A stretch of 64,000 bases of DNA from JADYZU01 sp964540965 (GTDB lineage Bacteria; Pseudomonadota; Alphaproteobacteria; Rhodobacterales; Rhodobacteraceae): contig CAZIOT010000010.1 of NCBI GenBank assembly GCA_964540965.1, positions 86,794 to 150,793 of the forward strand, written 5' to 3'. A program made the position numbers and the translations under genes. This document shows, in pieces, positions 56,825-64,000 of the stretch; position 1 is the first letter of the stretch; every line of letters begins with the position of its first letter. The notes under the pieces were generated by a model. That model was not told the origin of the DNA. It did not search any database and was given only the letters and a program-made list of their open reading frames with translations.

Positions 56825-58213
56825 CTAGCCGCGGCGCCGCGCGCGCACCAGCGCCTGCAGCGCCGGCAGGTCGTTTGCCACCCGTGTCACCCGTTCCGGC
56901 CGGTCAAACAGATCGGCCATGCGCGGGGGAAGGGGCGGCCGGATGCCGGTCGCCTGTTCCACGGCATCGGGGAATTTCGCCGGATGCGCGGTGGCCAGCG
57001 TCACCATCGGCACCGGCCCCAGGTGCTGGCCGGCGACAAAGGCGCCGACCGCCGAATGCGGGCACAGGATTTCGCCGGTAGCGGCGGCAACGGCCGCGAT
57101 GGTGACCCGCGTCTCGTCCTCGGAGGCGCGGCCCGAATCGAAATGCTCCTGCAGGAACCCATAGGCCCCCTGCGAGACGGTGAACCGCCCCTCGTCCGCC
57201 AGCGCCTGCATCTGCGCGGCAACGGTGGCGCCGTCGCGGCCATAGGCATCGAACAGCGCGCGTTCGAAATTCGACGACACCTGAATGTCCATCGACGGGC
57301 TGATCGAGGGCGTGACCCCGGTCTTGACCTGTTCGCCGGTCGCCATGGTGCGGTGCAGGATATCGTTCTGGTTCGTCGCGATGACCAGCCGGTCAATCGG
57401 CAGACCCATGCGTTTCGCGATGTAACCTGCAAAGATGTCGCCGAAATTCCCGGTGGGCACGGTAAAGCTGACCCTGCGCGCCGGCGCGCCCAGGCTGACG
57501 GCGGCGGTAAAGTAATAGACCACCTGCGCCAGCACCCGCGCCCAGTTGATCGAATTGACCCCGGCCAGCCTCACCTCGTCACGGAAGGCATGGTCGTTGA
57601 ACATGTCCTTCAGCCGCTGCTGGCAATCGTCGAAGTCGCCGTCGAGTGCGATGGCATGGACATTCGCCTCAAGGGGCGTGGTCATCTGCCGGCGCTGCAC
57701 CTCGGACACGCGACCATGCGGGAACAGGATGAAGACATCGACATTCGGCAGGCCCTTGAACGCCTCGATGGCGGCCGATCCGGTATCGCCGCTCGTCGCG
57801 CCGACGATGGTGATCCTCTCGCCCGATTTCGCCAGCGCCGCCTGCATGAGCTGGCCGATCAGCTGCATGGCGAAATCCTTGAACGCCAGCGTCGGCCCGT
57901 GGAACAGCTCCAGCAGGAAATGGTTCGGCCCCAGTTGTTTCAGGGGCGCCCGCGCGGCATGGCCGAACCCGGCATAGGCGGCGGCGATCAGCCGCTTGAG
58001 TTCGGCATCCTCGAACGTGTCGCCGGTGAAGGGGCGGATGATGCGGAAACAGGCGTCCTCATAGGACAGGCCGGCCAGCGCGGCGATTTCCCCGGGGGTC
58101 ATCTGCGGCACGGTTTGCGGCACATAAAGCCCGCCGTCGCGCGCCAGCCCGGTCATCATCGCCTGGCCGAAATCCAGCACGGGCGCCTGCCCGCGGGTGG
58201 AAATGTAACGCAT
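56825..58213 (-). CDS. thrC: Threonine synthase
   Basis: A 462-residue PLP enzyme of the longer (yeast/E. coli-like, class II) threonine synthases. MRYISTRGQAPVLDFGQAM begins the protein, the PLP Lys is in HGPTLAFKDFAMQL (about residue 107), and GATSGDTGSAAIEAFKG and VPTGNFGDIFAGY bind substrate and cofactor phosphate. It converts O-phosphohomoserine to threonine. It is 2 bases downstream of the SURF1 gene, so it is probably transcribed with the oxidase assembly genes, an arrangement also known in related bacteria. Confidence 0.94.
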   Translation of the reverse strand: MRYISTRGQAPVLDFGQAMMTGLARDGGLYVPQTVPQMTPGEIAALAGLSYEDACFRIIRPFTGDTFEDAELKRLIAAAYAGFGHAARAPLKQLGPNHFLLELFHGPTLAFKDFAMQLIGQLMQAALAKSGERITIVGATSGDTGSAAIEAFKGLPNVDVFILFPHGRVSEVQRRQMTTPLEANVHAIALDGDFDDCQQRLKDMFNDHAFRDEVRLAGVNSINWARVLAQVVYYFTAAVSLGAPARRVSFTVPTGNFGDIFAGYIAKRMGLPIDRLVIATNQNDILHRTMATGEQVKTGVTPSISPSMDIQVSSNFERALFDAYGRDGATVAAQMQALADEGRFTVSQGAYGFLQEHFDSGRASEDETRVTIAAVAAATGEILCPHSAVGAFVAGQHLGPVPMVTLATAHPAKFPDAVEQATGIRPPLPPRMADLFDRPERVTRVANDLPALQALVRARRRG

Positions 58214-58215
58214 CC

Positions 58216-58893
58216 TCAGTCCTTTCGGCGGATCACCCGCCAGATCAGATAGCCGGTCATCGCCGCCCAGACCACCGCCAGCAGGAACCAGGTGATGGCA
58301 TATTCGCGATGGTTGTTCGGAATGCCCGTGGTCGTCACCGGCACCGGCACCGTCCCAAGGTCGGCGCCGTCGATGGTGCGGGCGACGATCAGGAAGGGTT
58401 CGGTGCCCAGTTCCGCCGCGATGCCGGGCACGTCCCGGGCATACCACAGGCCGCTGGAATCGGGCGGCGGAGTCGACCCCGTCACCTCGTCGGGCCACAG
58501 CAGATTGCCGGTGATGGTCACCCGTTCGGCCATGCGCCCGGCGGGCGCCCCGTCGTCGCCCGACTGCGGCACAAAGCCCAGATCGACCAGCAGCAGGCGG
58601 TCGCCGGCGGCCAGCACCGACAAGACGCGATAGCCGACGCCCAGCCCCTCGACCGGGGCGAAAACCCGGACCTCGCGCCCGCCCAGCGCGCCGGTGACGG
58701 TGACGGGGCGGTATTCGTCGGCAGCCTCGGTCGGGGCGGCGGGCACCTCGATCGGGGCCGCGGCGATCTGCGCCTCGATCCGGGCCAGCACCGATTCCTT
58801 CCAGTGCAGCCGCTGCACCTGCCAGATGCCCAGCGCCAAGAGCAGGGCGCAGCCGGCAAGGCCAAGCAGCAGCGGAAAGATCAGACGGCGCAT
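58216..58893 (-). CDS. surf1: SURF1 family cytochrome oxidase biogenesis protein
   Basis: A 225-residue protein with two membrane helices, LIFPLLLGLAGCALLLALG near the N-terminus and TWFLLAVVWAAMTGYLIW near the C-terminus, enclosing a periplasmic domain. SURF1 motifs are EYRPVTVTGAL, GYRVLSVLAAGDRLLLVDLGFVP and NNHREYAITWF. It helps insert haem a into subunit I of cytochrome c oxidase. The start at 58893 has GGGGACGAA; the frame reaches 58962 through a hairpin. It lies between ctaE and thrC. Confidence 0.9.
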   Translation of the reverse strand: MRRLIFPLLLGLAGCALLLALGIWQVQRLHWKESVLARIEAQIAAAPIEVPAAPTEAADEYRPVTVTGALGGREVRVFAPVEGLGVGYRVLSVLAAGDRLLLVDLGFVPQSGDDGAPAGRMAERVTITGNLLWPDEVTGSTPPPDSSGLWYARDVPGIAAELGTEPFLIVARTIDGADLGTVPVPVTTTGIPNNHREYAITWFLLAVVWAAMTGYLIWRVIRRKD

Positions 58894-58914
58894 TTCGTCC
58901 CCGTTGAAATGAAA

Positions 58915-58938
58915 CGCGCGGGGAGGGCCCCCCGCGCG
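58915..58938 (-). other. Intercistronic hairpin after ctaE
   Basis: CGCGCGGGG (58915-58923) and CCCCGCGCG (58930-58938) form a perfect 9-bp stem, loop AGGGCC, followed on the minus strand by TTTCATTTC. It is a partial terminator or stabiliser between the oxidase subunit III gene and SURF1, which would lower expression of the assembly factor and thrC relative to ctaE. Confidence 0.5.
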
Positions 58939-58971
58939 CAGCGTGCCGTGGGTGACACCCACGAAGCCGGT

Positions 58972-59790
58972 TCAGCCGCCCCAGATGTAGACGGCAAAGA
59001 ACAGGAACAGCCAGACCACGTCGACGAAGTGCCAGTACCAGGCCGCCGCCTCGAACCCGACATGGTTGGTCGGGGTGAAATGGCCGCGATAGGCGCGGAA
59101 CAGGCAGACGGCCAGGAAGATGGTCCCGATCAGGACGTGGAAGCCGTGAAAGCCGGTCGCCATGAAGAACACCGACGGATAGATGCCATCGGTAAAGCCA
59201 AAGGCGGCATGGCTGTATTCATAGATCTGGAACACGGTGAACAGCGCGCCCAGAAGGATGCCGACCCACAGCCCGGTCTTGAGATCCTGACGGTTGTTCT
59301 CGTGCACCAGGGCATGGTGCGCCCAGGTGACCGCCGCGCCCGAGCAGAGCAGCACCAGCGTGTTGATCAGCGGCAGGTGCCAGGGGTCAAAGGTCTCGAT
59401 CCCCGCCGGCGGCCAGATGCCGTCGATAGCCGGGCTTTCCGGCCCCATCGGATAAAGCGCGTTCTTGAAGAAGGCCCAGAACCAGGCGACGAAGAACATC
59501 ACCTCGGACATGATGAACATGATCACGCCATAGCGCAGGCCGATGCGCACGACCGGGGTGTGGTCGCCCTCGATGTTCTCCTTGATGGTTTCCGACCACC
59601 AGCCGAACATCGTGTACAGCACGGCGACCAGACCGATCACGAACAGCCAGTAATTGGCAAAGAAGCTTTCCGAGTCGCCGTGCATGCCCATGACGGCGCC
59701 GTACAGCATGAAGAACGCCGCGACTGCGCCGATGAACGGCCAGATCGAGGGCTTGAGGATGTGGTAGTCGTGGTTCTTGGCGTGAGCCAT
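58972..59790 (-). CDS. ctaE: Cytochrome c oxidase subunit III (aa3 type)
   Basis: A 272-residue, seven-helix protein. Starts MAHAKNHDYHILKPSIWPF, with SEVMFFVAWFWAFFKNALYP and, in the C-terminal half, GFHGFHVLIGTIFLAVCL and EAAAWYWHFVDVVWLFLF, the diagnostic COX3 blocks. It is the third core subunit of the membrane aa3 oxidase that reduces oxygen with electrons from cytochrome c. GAGGGA precedes the ATG. Its position after ctaG matches Rhodobacter and Paracoccus. Confidence 0.95.
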   Translation of the reverse strand: MAHAKNHDYHILKPSIWPFIGAVAAFFMLYGAVMGMHGDSESFFANYWLFVIGLVAVLYTMFGWWSETIKENIEGDHTPVVRIGLRYGVIMFIMSEVMFFVAWFWAFFKNALYPMGPESPAIDGIWPPAGIETFDPWHLPLINTLVLLCSGAAVTWAHHALVHENNRQDLKTGLWVGILLGALFTVFQIYEYSHAAFGFTDGIYPSVFFMATGFHGFHVLIGTIFLAVCLFRAYRGHFTPTNHVGFEAAAWYWHFVDVVWLFLFFAVYIWGG

Positions 59791-59814
59791 GTCGTCGGTC
59801 CCTCGTCCGTGGTC

Positions 59815-60429
59815 TCAGTTCGTCTGTGTCGCGGCGCCGGCGGCGTCTGTCAATGGCCGTGCTGCCGCCGCCCGCTGGTCACCCTCGGGCAGGTCTATGC
59901 GATAGAACGTATAGGAAAGCGTGATCGTGTGGACGAACCGCCCCTCGGGGTCGTCAAGCATCGCCGGATCGACAAAGAAGCTGACCGGCATCATCACCGT
60001 CTCGCCCGGCTGCAGCACCTGTTCGGTAAAGCAGAAGCAGTCGATCTTGGCGAAATAGCCGCCGGCGGCGTCGGGCGTCACGTTGAAGCTGGCCTGGCCG
60101 GCGACAGGATGGTCGGTCGGATTGCTCGCCTCGTAGAAGGCCAGCCCCTCTTCGCCGATGCGCAACTGCATCTCGCGAGTTTCGGGGCGGAAACTCCACG
60201 GCAGGCCGGGGTCGGTATTGGCGTCGAAGCGGACGGTGACCACGCGGTCAAGCACCGTGTCCGGCGCGGCGGCGGCGACCGAAGTCGTGCCGGCAAAGCC
60301 CGTCACCTGGCAGAACCAGCGATAGAACGGCACCGCGGCAAAGGACAGCGACACCATGACCGCGACCAGAACGCCCATGCCGGCAGCGGTGCGGGTGTTG
60401 CGGTCGGTGATGCGCGGGAACAGTTTCAT
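59815..60429 (-). CDS. ctaG: Cytochrome c oxidase assembly protein CtaG (Cox11)
   Basis: A 204-residue protein with one N-terminal helix (AAGMGVLVAVMVSLSFAAVP) and a periplasmic copper-binding domain. The Cu-binding CFCF is in KIDCFCFTEQVL, followed by GETVMMPVSFFVDP and TLSYTFYR. It delivers copper to the CuB site of subunit I. Its ATG overlaps the small upstream gene by 4 bases. Confidence 0.95.
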   Translation of the reverse strand: MKLFPRITDRNTRTAAGMGVLVAVMVSLSFAAVPFYRWFCQVTGFAGTTSVAAAAPDTVLDRVVTVRFDANTDPGLPWSFRPETREMQLRIGEEGLAFYEASNPTDHPVAGQASFNVTPDAAGGYFAKIDCFCFTEQVLQPGETVMMPVSFFVDPAMLDDPEGRFVHTITLSYTFYRIDLPEGDQRAAAARPLTDAAGAATQTN

Positions 60430-60647
60430 TCCGAGGCACCCTCGGCGGCGGGCGTTTCGGCGTCTTCGGCAAGCGCCGGCTGGACCACATGGTCATAGCC
60501 CTCGAACGCGGCGGCATCGCCCAGCCGCGTCACCTTGGCCATGGTCAGGCCAAAGACGATGCCGACAAAGCCCAGAAGCACGATCAGCAGGCCGACATTG
60601 CGGCTGCGGCGGCGCTCGTGGATCTCGTGGGTAACGCGGATCGCCAT
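60426..60647 (-). CDS. Small membrane protein of the aa3 oxidase operon
   Basis: Seventy-three residues with one helix, NVGLLIVLLGFVGIVFGLTM (about 17-36), a basic N-terminus (HEIHERRRSR) and an acidic C-terminus. It sits between ctaB and ctaG, one base from the ctaB stop and overlapping ctaG. Short single-helix proteins at this place are conserved in Rhodobacteraceae and annotated as oxidase accessory proteins; a biochemical role is not established, to my knowledge. Confidence 0.8.
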   Translation of the reverse strand: MAIRVTHEIHERRRSRNVGLLIVLLGFVGIVFGLTMAKVTRLGDAAAFEGYDHVVQPALAEDAETPAAEGASE

Positions 60648-60648
60648 C

Positions 60649-61623
60649 TCAGCCCCCCCAGCCGAACAGGGGCGCCAGGGCCCAGCCGCCGCCCCAGCCG
60701 CCAAGGCCCCAGACGGCCAGCGCCTTTTCGGCCAGAAGCGCGCCAAAGACCAGGAACAGATAGAACAGCGAGATGCGGAAGGCGCGCTTTTCCACCGCGT
60801 AATTGTCGGCGATCGCCGCGATCTCGTCCCGCTGCCAGACCCGCCAGCAGGCGGCGGTGAACCACAGGGTGACGGCCAGCGCCACCGTCAGAGCAAGCGG
60901 CCCGCCAATAGGCGACAGCGCCAGCGCCAGCGCCACCGGCGCCAGCGCCACGGCATAGCCCAGCACATGGTTGCGGGTGATGCGGCGGCCATGGGTTTCT
61001 GTCAGCATCGGCACCTTGGCATCGCCATAGTCCGATTTGACGAACAGGGCGAGCGACCAGAAATGCGGCGGCGTCCACATGAAGATGACGGCGAACATCA
61101 GGATCGATTCGACCGAGACGGCGCCGGTTGCCGCCGCCCAGCCCACCATCGGCGGGAACGATCCGGCCGCGCCGCCGATGACGATGTTCTGCGGCGTCCA
61201 GCGTTTCAGCCACATCGAATAGATGACGGCATAATAGAAGATGGTGAAGGCCAGCAGCGCCGCCGCCAGCGCATTGGTCGCCAGCCACAGCATCACCACC
61301 GAGAACCCGGTCAGCACCACGCCCAGCGCCAGCGCCTCGCCCGGCTGGACGCGGCCGGCGGGGATCGGGCGGCTGCGCGTCCGCTTCATGTGGGCGTCGA
61401 TGTCGGCATCCCACCACATGTTCAGCGCGCCCGAGGCCCCTGCCCCGACCGCGATGCACAGGACGGCGACGAAGGCCACGAACGGGTGCAGCGACACCGG
61501 CGCGACGACCAGCCCGACAAGGGCGGTAAAGACGACAAGCGACATGACGCGCGGCTTCAGAAGCGCGAAATAATCGCCGAAACCCGCTTCCGGGGTCATC
61601 GTGTCAAGGCTGGCGTCGGTCAT
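60649..61623 (-). CDS. ctaB: Protoheme IX farnesyltransferase (haem O synthase)
   Basis: A 324-residue UbiA-superfamily prenyltransferase, about nine helices. The first aspartate-rich motif is NMWWDADIDAHMKRTRSRPI (residues about 72-91), and the second polar loop is SDYGDAKVPMLTETHG. It adds farnesyl to haem B to make haem O, the precursor of haem A in the oxidase. It lies between the subunit II gene (hairpin-containing 101-base gap) and the small membrane protein. Confidence 0.95.
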   Translation of the reverse strand: MTDASLDTMTPEAGFGDYFALLKPRVMSLVVFTALVGLVVAPVSLHPFVAFVAVLCIAVGAGASGALNMWWDADIDAHMKRTRSRPIPAGRVQPGEALALGVVLTGFSVVMLWLATNALAAALLAFTIFYYAVIYSMWLKRWTPQNIVIGGAAGSFPPMVGWAAATGAVSVESILMFAVIFMWTPPHFWSLALFVKSDYGDAKVPMLTETHGRRITRNHVLGYAVALAPVALALALSPIGGPLALTVALAVTLWFTAACWRVWQRDEIAAIADNYAVEKRAFRISLFYLFLVFGALLAEKALAVWGLGGWGGGWALAPLFGWGG

Positions 61624-61662
61624 CCGTTCGTCCCGTCAACCGGCCCGCGGCAAGCGGGACCG

Positions 61663-61716
61663 CGGGGCCCTGCGGCCCCGGTTCGCTGGCATTGCAGCCG
61701 GGCGGTCGCGCCCGGC
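61663..61716 (-). other. Two intercistronic hairpins between ctaC and ctaB
   Basis: CGGGGCC/GGCCCCG (61663-61669, 61674-61680) and GCCGGGCG/CGCCCGGC (61697-61704, 61709-61716) fill the gap after the subunit II stop. No U tract follows. They may reduce read-through so that ctaB and later genes are expressed less than the structural subunit. Confidence 0.45.
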
Positions 61717-61724
61717 CGGTCAGG

Positions 61725-62621
61725 TTACCAGGCGACGTAATCGCCGTCGGTCTGGACGCGCTGCACCCAGGCGTCGAACTCTTCCTGGCTGACCACCTTG
61801 ACGGTGATCGGCATATAGGCGTGGTCCTTGCCGCACAGCTCCGAGCACTGGCCGAAATAGATGCCCTCGCGGTCGGCGTTGAACCACAGTTGCGCCAGGC
61901 GGCCCGGCACGGCGTCCTGCTTGACGCCGAAGGCAGGCAGCGCCCAGGCGTGGATCACGTCCGCGCCGGTCACCTGCATGACCACGGTGGCCCCCACGGG
62001 CACGACAACGGCGGTATCGGTCGCCAGCCGGAATTCCGCATCGGAATAGCCGGCTTCGGTCAGTTCCGCATGGATGTCGGCATCGACGATATTGGCGCCC
62101 TGCCCGATCATGAAGCTTTCGAAGGCCAGCGGGTTGCCGTCGGCATCCAGGACATCGGGGTATTCATAGCCCCAGTACCACTGATAGCCGGTGACCTTGA
62201 TCGTCAGGTCGGCCTCGGGGATTTCCTGCTGTTCGAACAGCACCGGAAGCGAGAAGGCGCCGATGAACACCAGGACGACGATGGGCACGATGGTCCAGGT
62301 CACTTCCAGCGGCGAATTGTGCGAAAATCCGGCCGGCTTGGGGTTGGCCCGCGCATTGAAGCGCAGCATCACCAGGATGATGAGGCCGGTGACGAACACC
62401 GTGATGACGCCGATGATCCACAGGATCATGGTGTCAAGCGAATGCAGGTCGGTGGCCAGATTGGTCGCCGCAGGCTGGAAACCGATCCCGGCCTGATGCG
62501 GCGCGCCGACAATCTCGAGATCGCCAAGGGTGGCCTGCGCATCCTGCGCCAGCGCGGCGCCGGCCGTCGTCAGGGCAAGGGCGGCGGCCCCGAGGCTTGA
62601 AAAGAGCGGTTTCAGCGTCAT
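61725..62621 (-). CDS. ctaC: Cytochrome c oxidase subunit II (aa3 type)
   Basis: A 298-residue precursor with signal peptide (LFSSLGAAALALTTAGAALA), two membrane helices (LDTMILWIIGVITVFVTGLI and WTIVPIVVLVFIGAFSLPVL) and a periplasmic cupredoxin domain. The binuclear CuA ligands are in YFGQCSELCGKDHAYMPI near residue 250, with the Trp-rich GYQWYWGYEYPD electron entry. The start at 62621 has AAGGGA. First gene of the assembly operon running to thrC. Confidence 0.95.
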   Translation of the reverse strand: MTLKPLFSSLGAAALALTTAGAALAQDAQATLGDLEIVGAPHQAGIGFQPAATNLATDLHSLDTMILWIIGVITVFVTGLIILVMLRFNARANPKPAGFSHNSPLEVTWTIVPIVVLVFIGAFSLPVLFEQQEIPEADLTIKVTGYQWYWGYEYPDVLDADGNPLAFESFMIGQGANIVDADIHAELTEAGYSDAEFRLATDTAVVVPVGATVVMQVTGADVIHAWALPAFGVKQDAVPGRLAQLWFNADREGIYFGQCSELCGKDHAYMPITVKVVSQEEFDAWVQRVQTDGDYVAW

Positions 62622-62764
62622 CTTAGTCCCTTGGTTGTCCCTTGGTTCCTTCGGGCGGGGGTTTGGGCAAGGCGCAACCTGCCGGATTCCCCTGTTTGTC
62701 CGTCGTGTCATCCCATATCCTGCCCCCCGCCACAAGAACCGCGATTGCGTCATAGGGACGCTTT

Positions 62765-62778
62765 CTGATCCAGATCAA
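62765..62778. promoter_or_regulatory. FNR/FnrL-like box between ctaC and tldD
   Basis: CTGAT-CCAG-ATCAA matches the FNR consensus TTGAT-N4-ATCAA at 9 of 10 defined bases. It lies 22 bases before the tldD ATG and 144 bases before the divergent ctaC ATG. Oxygen control of aa3 oxidase genes by FnrL-type regulators is established in Rhodobacter, which makes this plausible. Confidence 0.55.
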
Positions 62779-62799
62779 GGCACGCGCCGGGAAAACCAC

Positions 62800-64000
62800 A
62801 TGTCCAACGCCCCCTTCCGCCCCTTCGACACCCATCTCGACCGCGACACGGCGCTGGCGCGGCTGCGCGCCGCGGTCGCGGGGGCCGACGATGGCGAACT
62901 GTTCCTCGAACGCCGCCGGTCCGAGGTTCTGACCTTTGACGATGGCCGCCTGCGCACCGCAAGTTTCGACGCCGCCGAAGGGTTCGGCCTGCGCGCCGTG
63001 CGTGGCGAGACGGCGGGCTATGCCCATTCGACGGTAATCGACGATGCCAGCCTGACCCGCGCTGTCGCCACCGCGCGGCTGGCGGTGGGCGCCGGCGGCG
63101 GCACGCTGGCCGATGCGCCGGCGCGCACCAACCGCCGGCTCTATTCCGACGCCGATCCGGTCTCGGACGCGGCCTTTGCCGTCAAGACCGACCTGCTGCG
63201 CGAGATCGACGCCTATGCCCGCGCCCTCGACCCCCGCGTGGTGCAGGTGACGGCCACGATGTCGGCCTCGCTGCAAGAGGTGGTGATCCTGCGCCCCGAG
63301 GGCGATCTTGTCACCGACACCCGCCCGATGGCCCGGTTGAACGTCGGCGTCATCGTCGAGGAGAACGGGCGCCGGGAAAGCGGCAGCACCGGCGCCGGGG
63401 GGCGGCATGGCCTGCTGGGCTTGATGGAGGCATCCCACTGGCAGGCCGCCGTGCGCGAGGCCCTGCGCATCGCCACCGTCAACCTGGGCGCCGAAGCCGC
63501 CCCTGCCGGGGTGATGGATGTGGTCCTTGGCCCCGGCTGGCCCGGCATCCTGCTGCACGAGGCCATCGGTCACGGGCTCGAGGGCGATTTCAACCGCAAG
63601 GGTTCCTCGGCCTTTGCCGGGCTGATGGGGCAGCGCATCGCCGCGCCGGGGGTGACGGTTCTGGACGACGGCACCCTGCCCGACCGCCGCGGCTCGATCA
63701 CCGTCGATGACGAGGGCACGCCCTCGGCCCGCAACGTGCTGATCGAGGACGGGATTCTGGTCGGCTACATGCAGGACCGGCAGAACGCCCGGCTCATGGG
63801 CGTCAAGGCGACAGGCAACGGCCGCCGCGAGAGTTTCGCCCATATCCCGATGCCGCGGATGACCAACACCTACATGCTGGGCGGCACCGCCAACCCCGCC
63901 GATCTGGTCGCGGGCCTGAGGGACGGCATTTGGGCGGTGGGCTTTGGCGGCGGGCAGGTCGACATCACCAGCGGCAAGTTCGTGTTCTCCTGCACCGAGG
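62800..64000 (+). CDS. tldD: TldD/PmbA family metalloprotease, TldD (truncated by window edge)
   Basis: The first 400 codons of TldD. The N-terminal domain contains FLERRRSEVLTFDDGRLRT, and the zinc site HEAIGH (HExxxH) is in GILLHEAIGHGLEGDF near residue 255. Then follow VLDDGTLPDRRGS and IPMPRMTNTYMLGGT. With TldE it forms a heterodimer that degrades or matures unfolded small peptides, such as microcins and CcdA. Divergent from ctaC, as in other Rhodobacteraceae. The C-terminus lies beyond the window. Confidence 0.94.
   Translation, partial: MSNAPFRPFDTHLDRDTALARLRAAVAGADDGELFLERRRSEVLTFDDGRLRTASFDAAEGFGLRAVRGETAGYAHSTVIDDASLTRAVATARLAVGAGGGTLADAPARTNRRLYSDADPVSDAAFAVKTDLLREIDAYARALDPRVVQVTATMSASLQEVVILRPEGDLVTDTRPMARLNVGVIVEENGRRESGSTGAGGRHGLLGLMEASHWQAAVREALRIATVNLGAEAAPAGVMDVVLGPGWPGILLHEAIGHGLEGDFNRKGSSAFAGLMGQRIAAPGVTVLDDGTLPDRRGSITVDDEGTPSARNVLIEDGILVGYMQDRQNARLMGVKATGNGRRESFAHIPMPRMTNTYMLGGTANPADLVAGLRDGIWAVGFGGGQVDITSGKFVFSCTE

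Overview
The window reads as one continuous chromosomal segment of a high-GC alphaproteobacterium, most likely of the Rhodobacteraceae/Paracoccaceae. Evidence for this is the aa3-oxidase locus in the order ctaC-ctaB-small protein-ctaG-ctaE-SURF1-thrC beside tldD, a GapR/DUF2312 protein, an mtnP-DUF2927-...-apt operon, and short GC-rich intergenic palindromes. I see no phage, insertion sequence, CRISPR array or rRNA. One tRNA gene (Thr, UGU) is present. No gene-free stretch exceeds about 300 bases.

Region 1 (1-11841) is a catabolic island. A minus-strand operon runs FAD amino-acid dehydrogenase, proline-racemase-family 4-hydroxyproline epimerase, prolidase-like amidohydrolase, GAF protein, CUT2 ABC transporter (binding protein, ATPase, permease) and hydantoinase/oxoprolinase A (cut by the window edge). 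A divergent GntR regulator, an M20 deacylase and a DHDPS-family HypD-like deaminase complete it. Three enzymes match the hydroxyproline route to 2-oxoglutarate semialdehyde. The palindrome TGTCGACA lies in both control regions and is the candidate operator. Region 2 (12020-17122) holds a LuxR regulator, an ArsR repressor with a SqrR/BigR-like cysteine pair, GapR, a Gdx/SugE exporter, a sulfotransferase-like unknown and an orphan Fe(III)-type permease.

Region 3 (17267-23777) has the tRNA and an operon of a two-subunit ThDP decarboxylase, two aldehyde dehydrogenases, a beta-hydroxyacid dehydrogenase and a LysR regulator. Region 4 (23851-34106) is branched-chain amino acid catabolism: ilvE and a seven-gene coupled operon (thiolase, acyl-CoA dehydrogenase, HSD10-type SDR, E1alpha, E1beta, E2, E3), with one Lrp-family gene at each end.

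Region 5 (34115-36090) contains a YCII protein and a secreted cysteine-rich protein built of eleven repeats, the most unusual gene in the window. Region 6 (36253-46311) is a sugar or sugar-acid cluster: FAH-family enzyme, 2-oxoglutarate semialdehyde dehydrogenase, DODA-like dioxygenase, RhaM mutarotase, CUT1 ABC transporter, enolase-superfamily dehydratase and a divergent GntR regulator. Its semialdehyde dehydrogenase would also complete the Region 1 pathway.

Region 7 (46427-54979) contains EcsC, acetyltransferases, flavin reductase, a GFA protein, the mtnP-apt operon and a GlcD-like dehydrogenase. Region 8 (54979-64000) contains an M16 peptidase, a lipoprotein, thrC, the cytochrome aa3 assembly genes and tldD (cut by the right edge), with an FNR-like site between ctaC and tldD. 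Starts were chosen from ribosome binding sites and overlaps. Long open frames antisense to these genes are GC-bias shadows and are not annotated.
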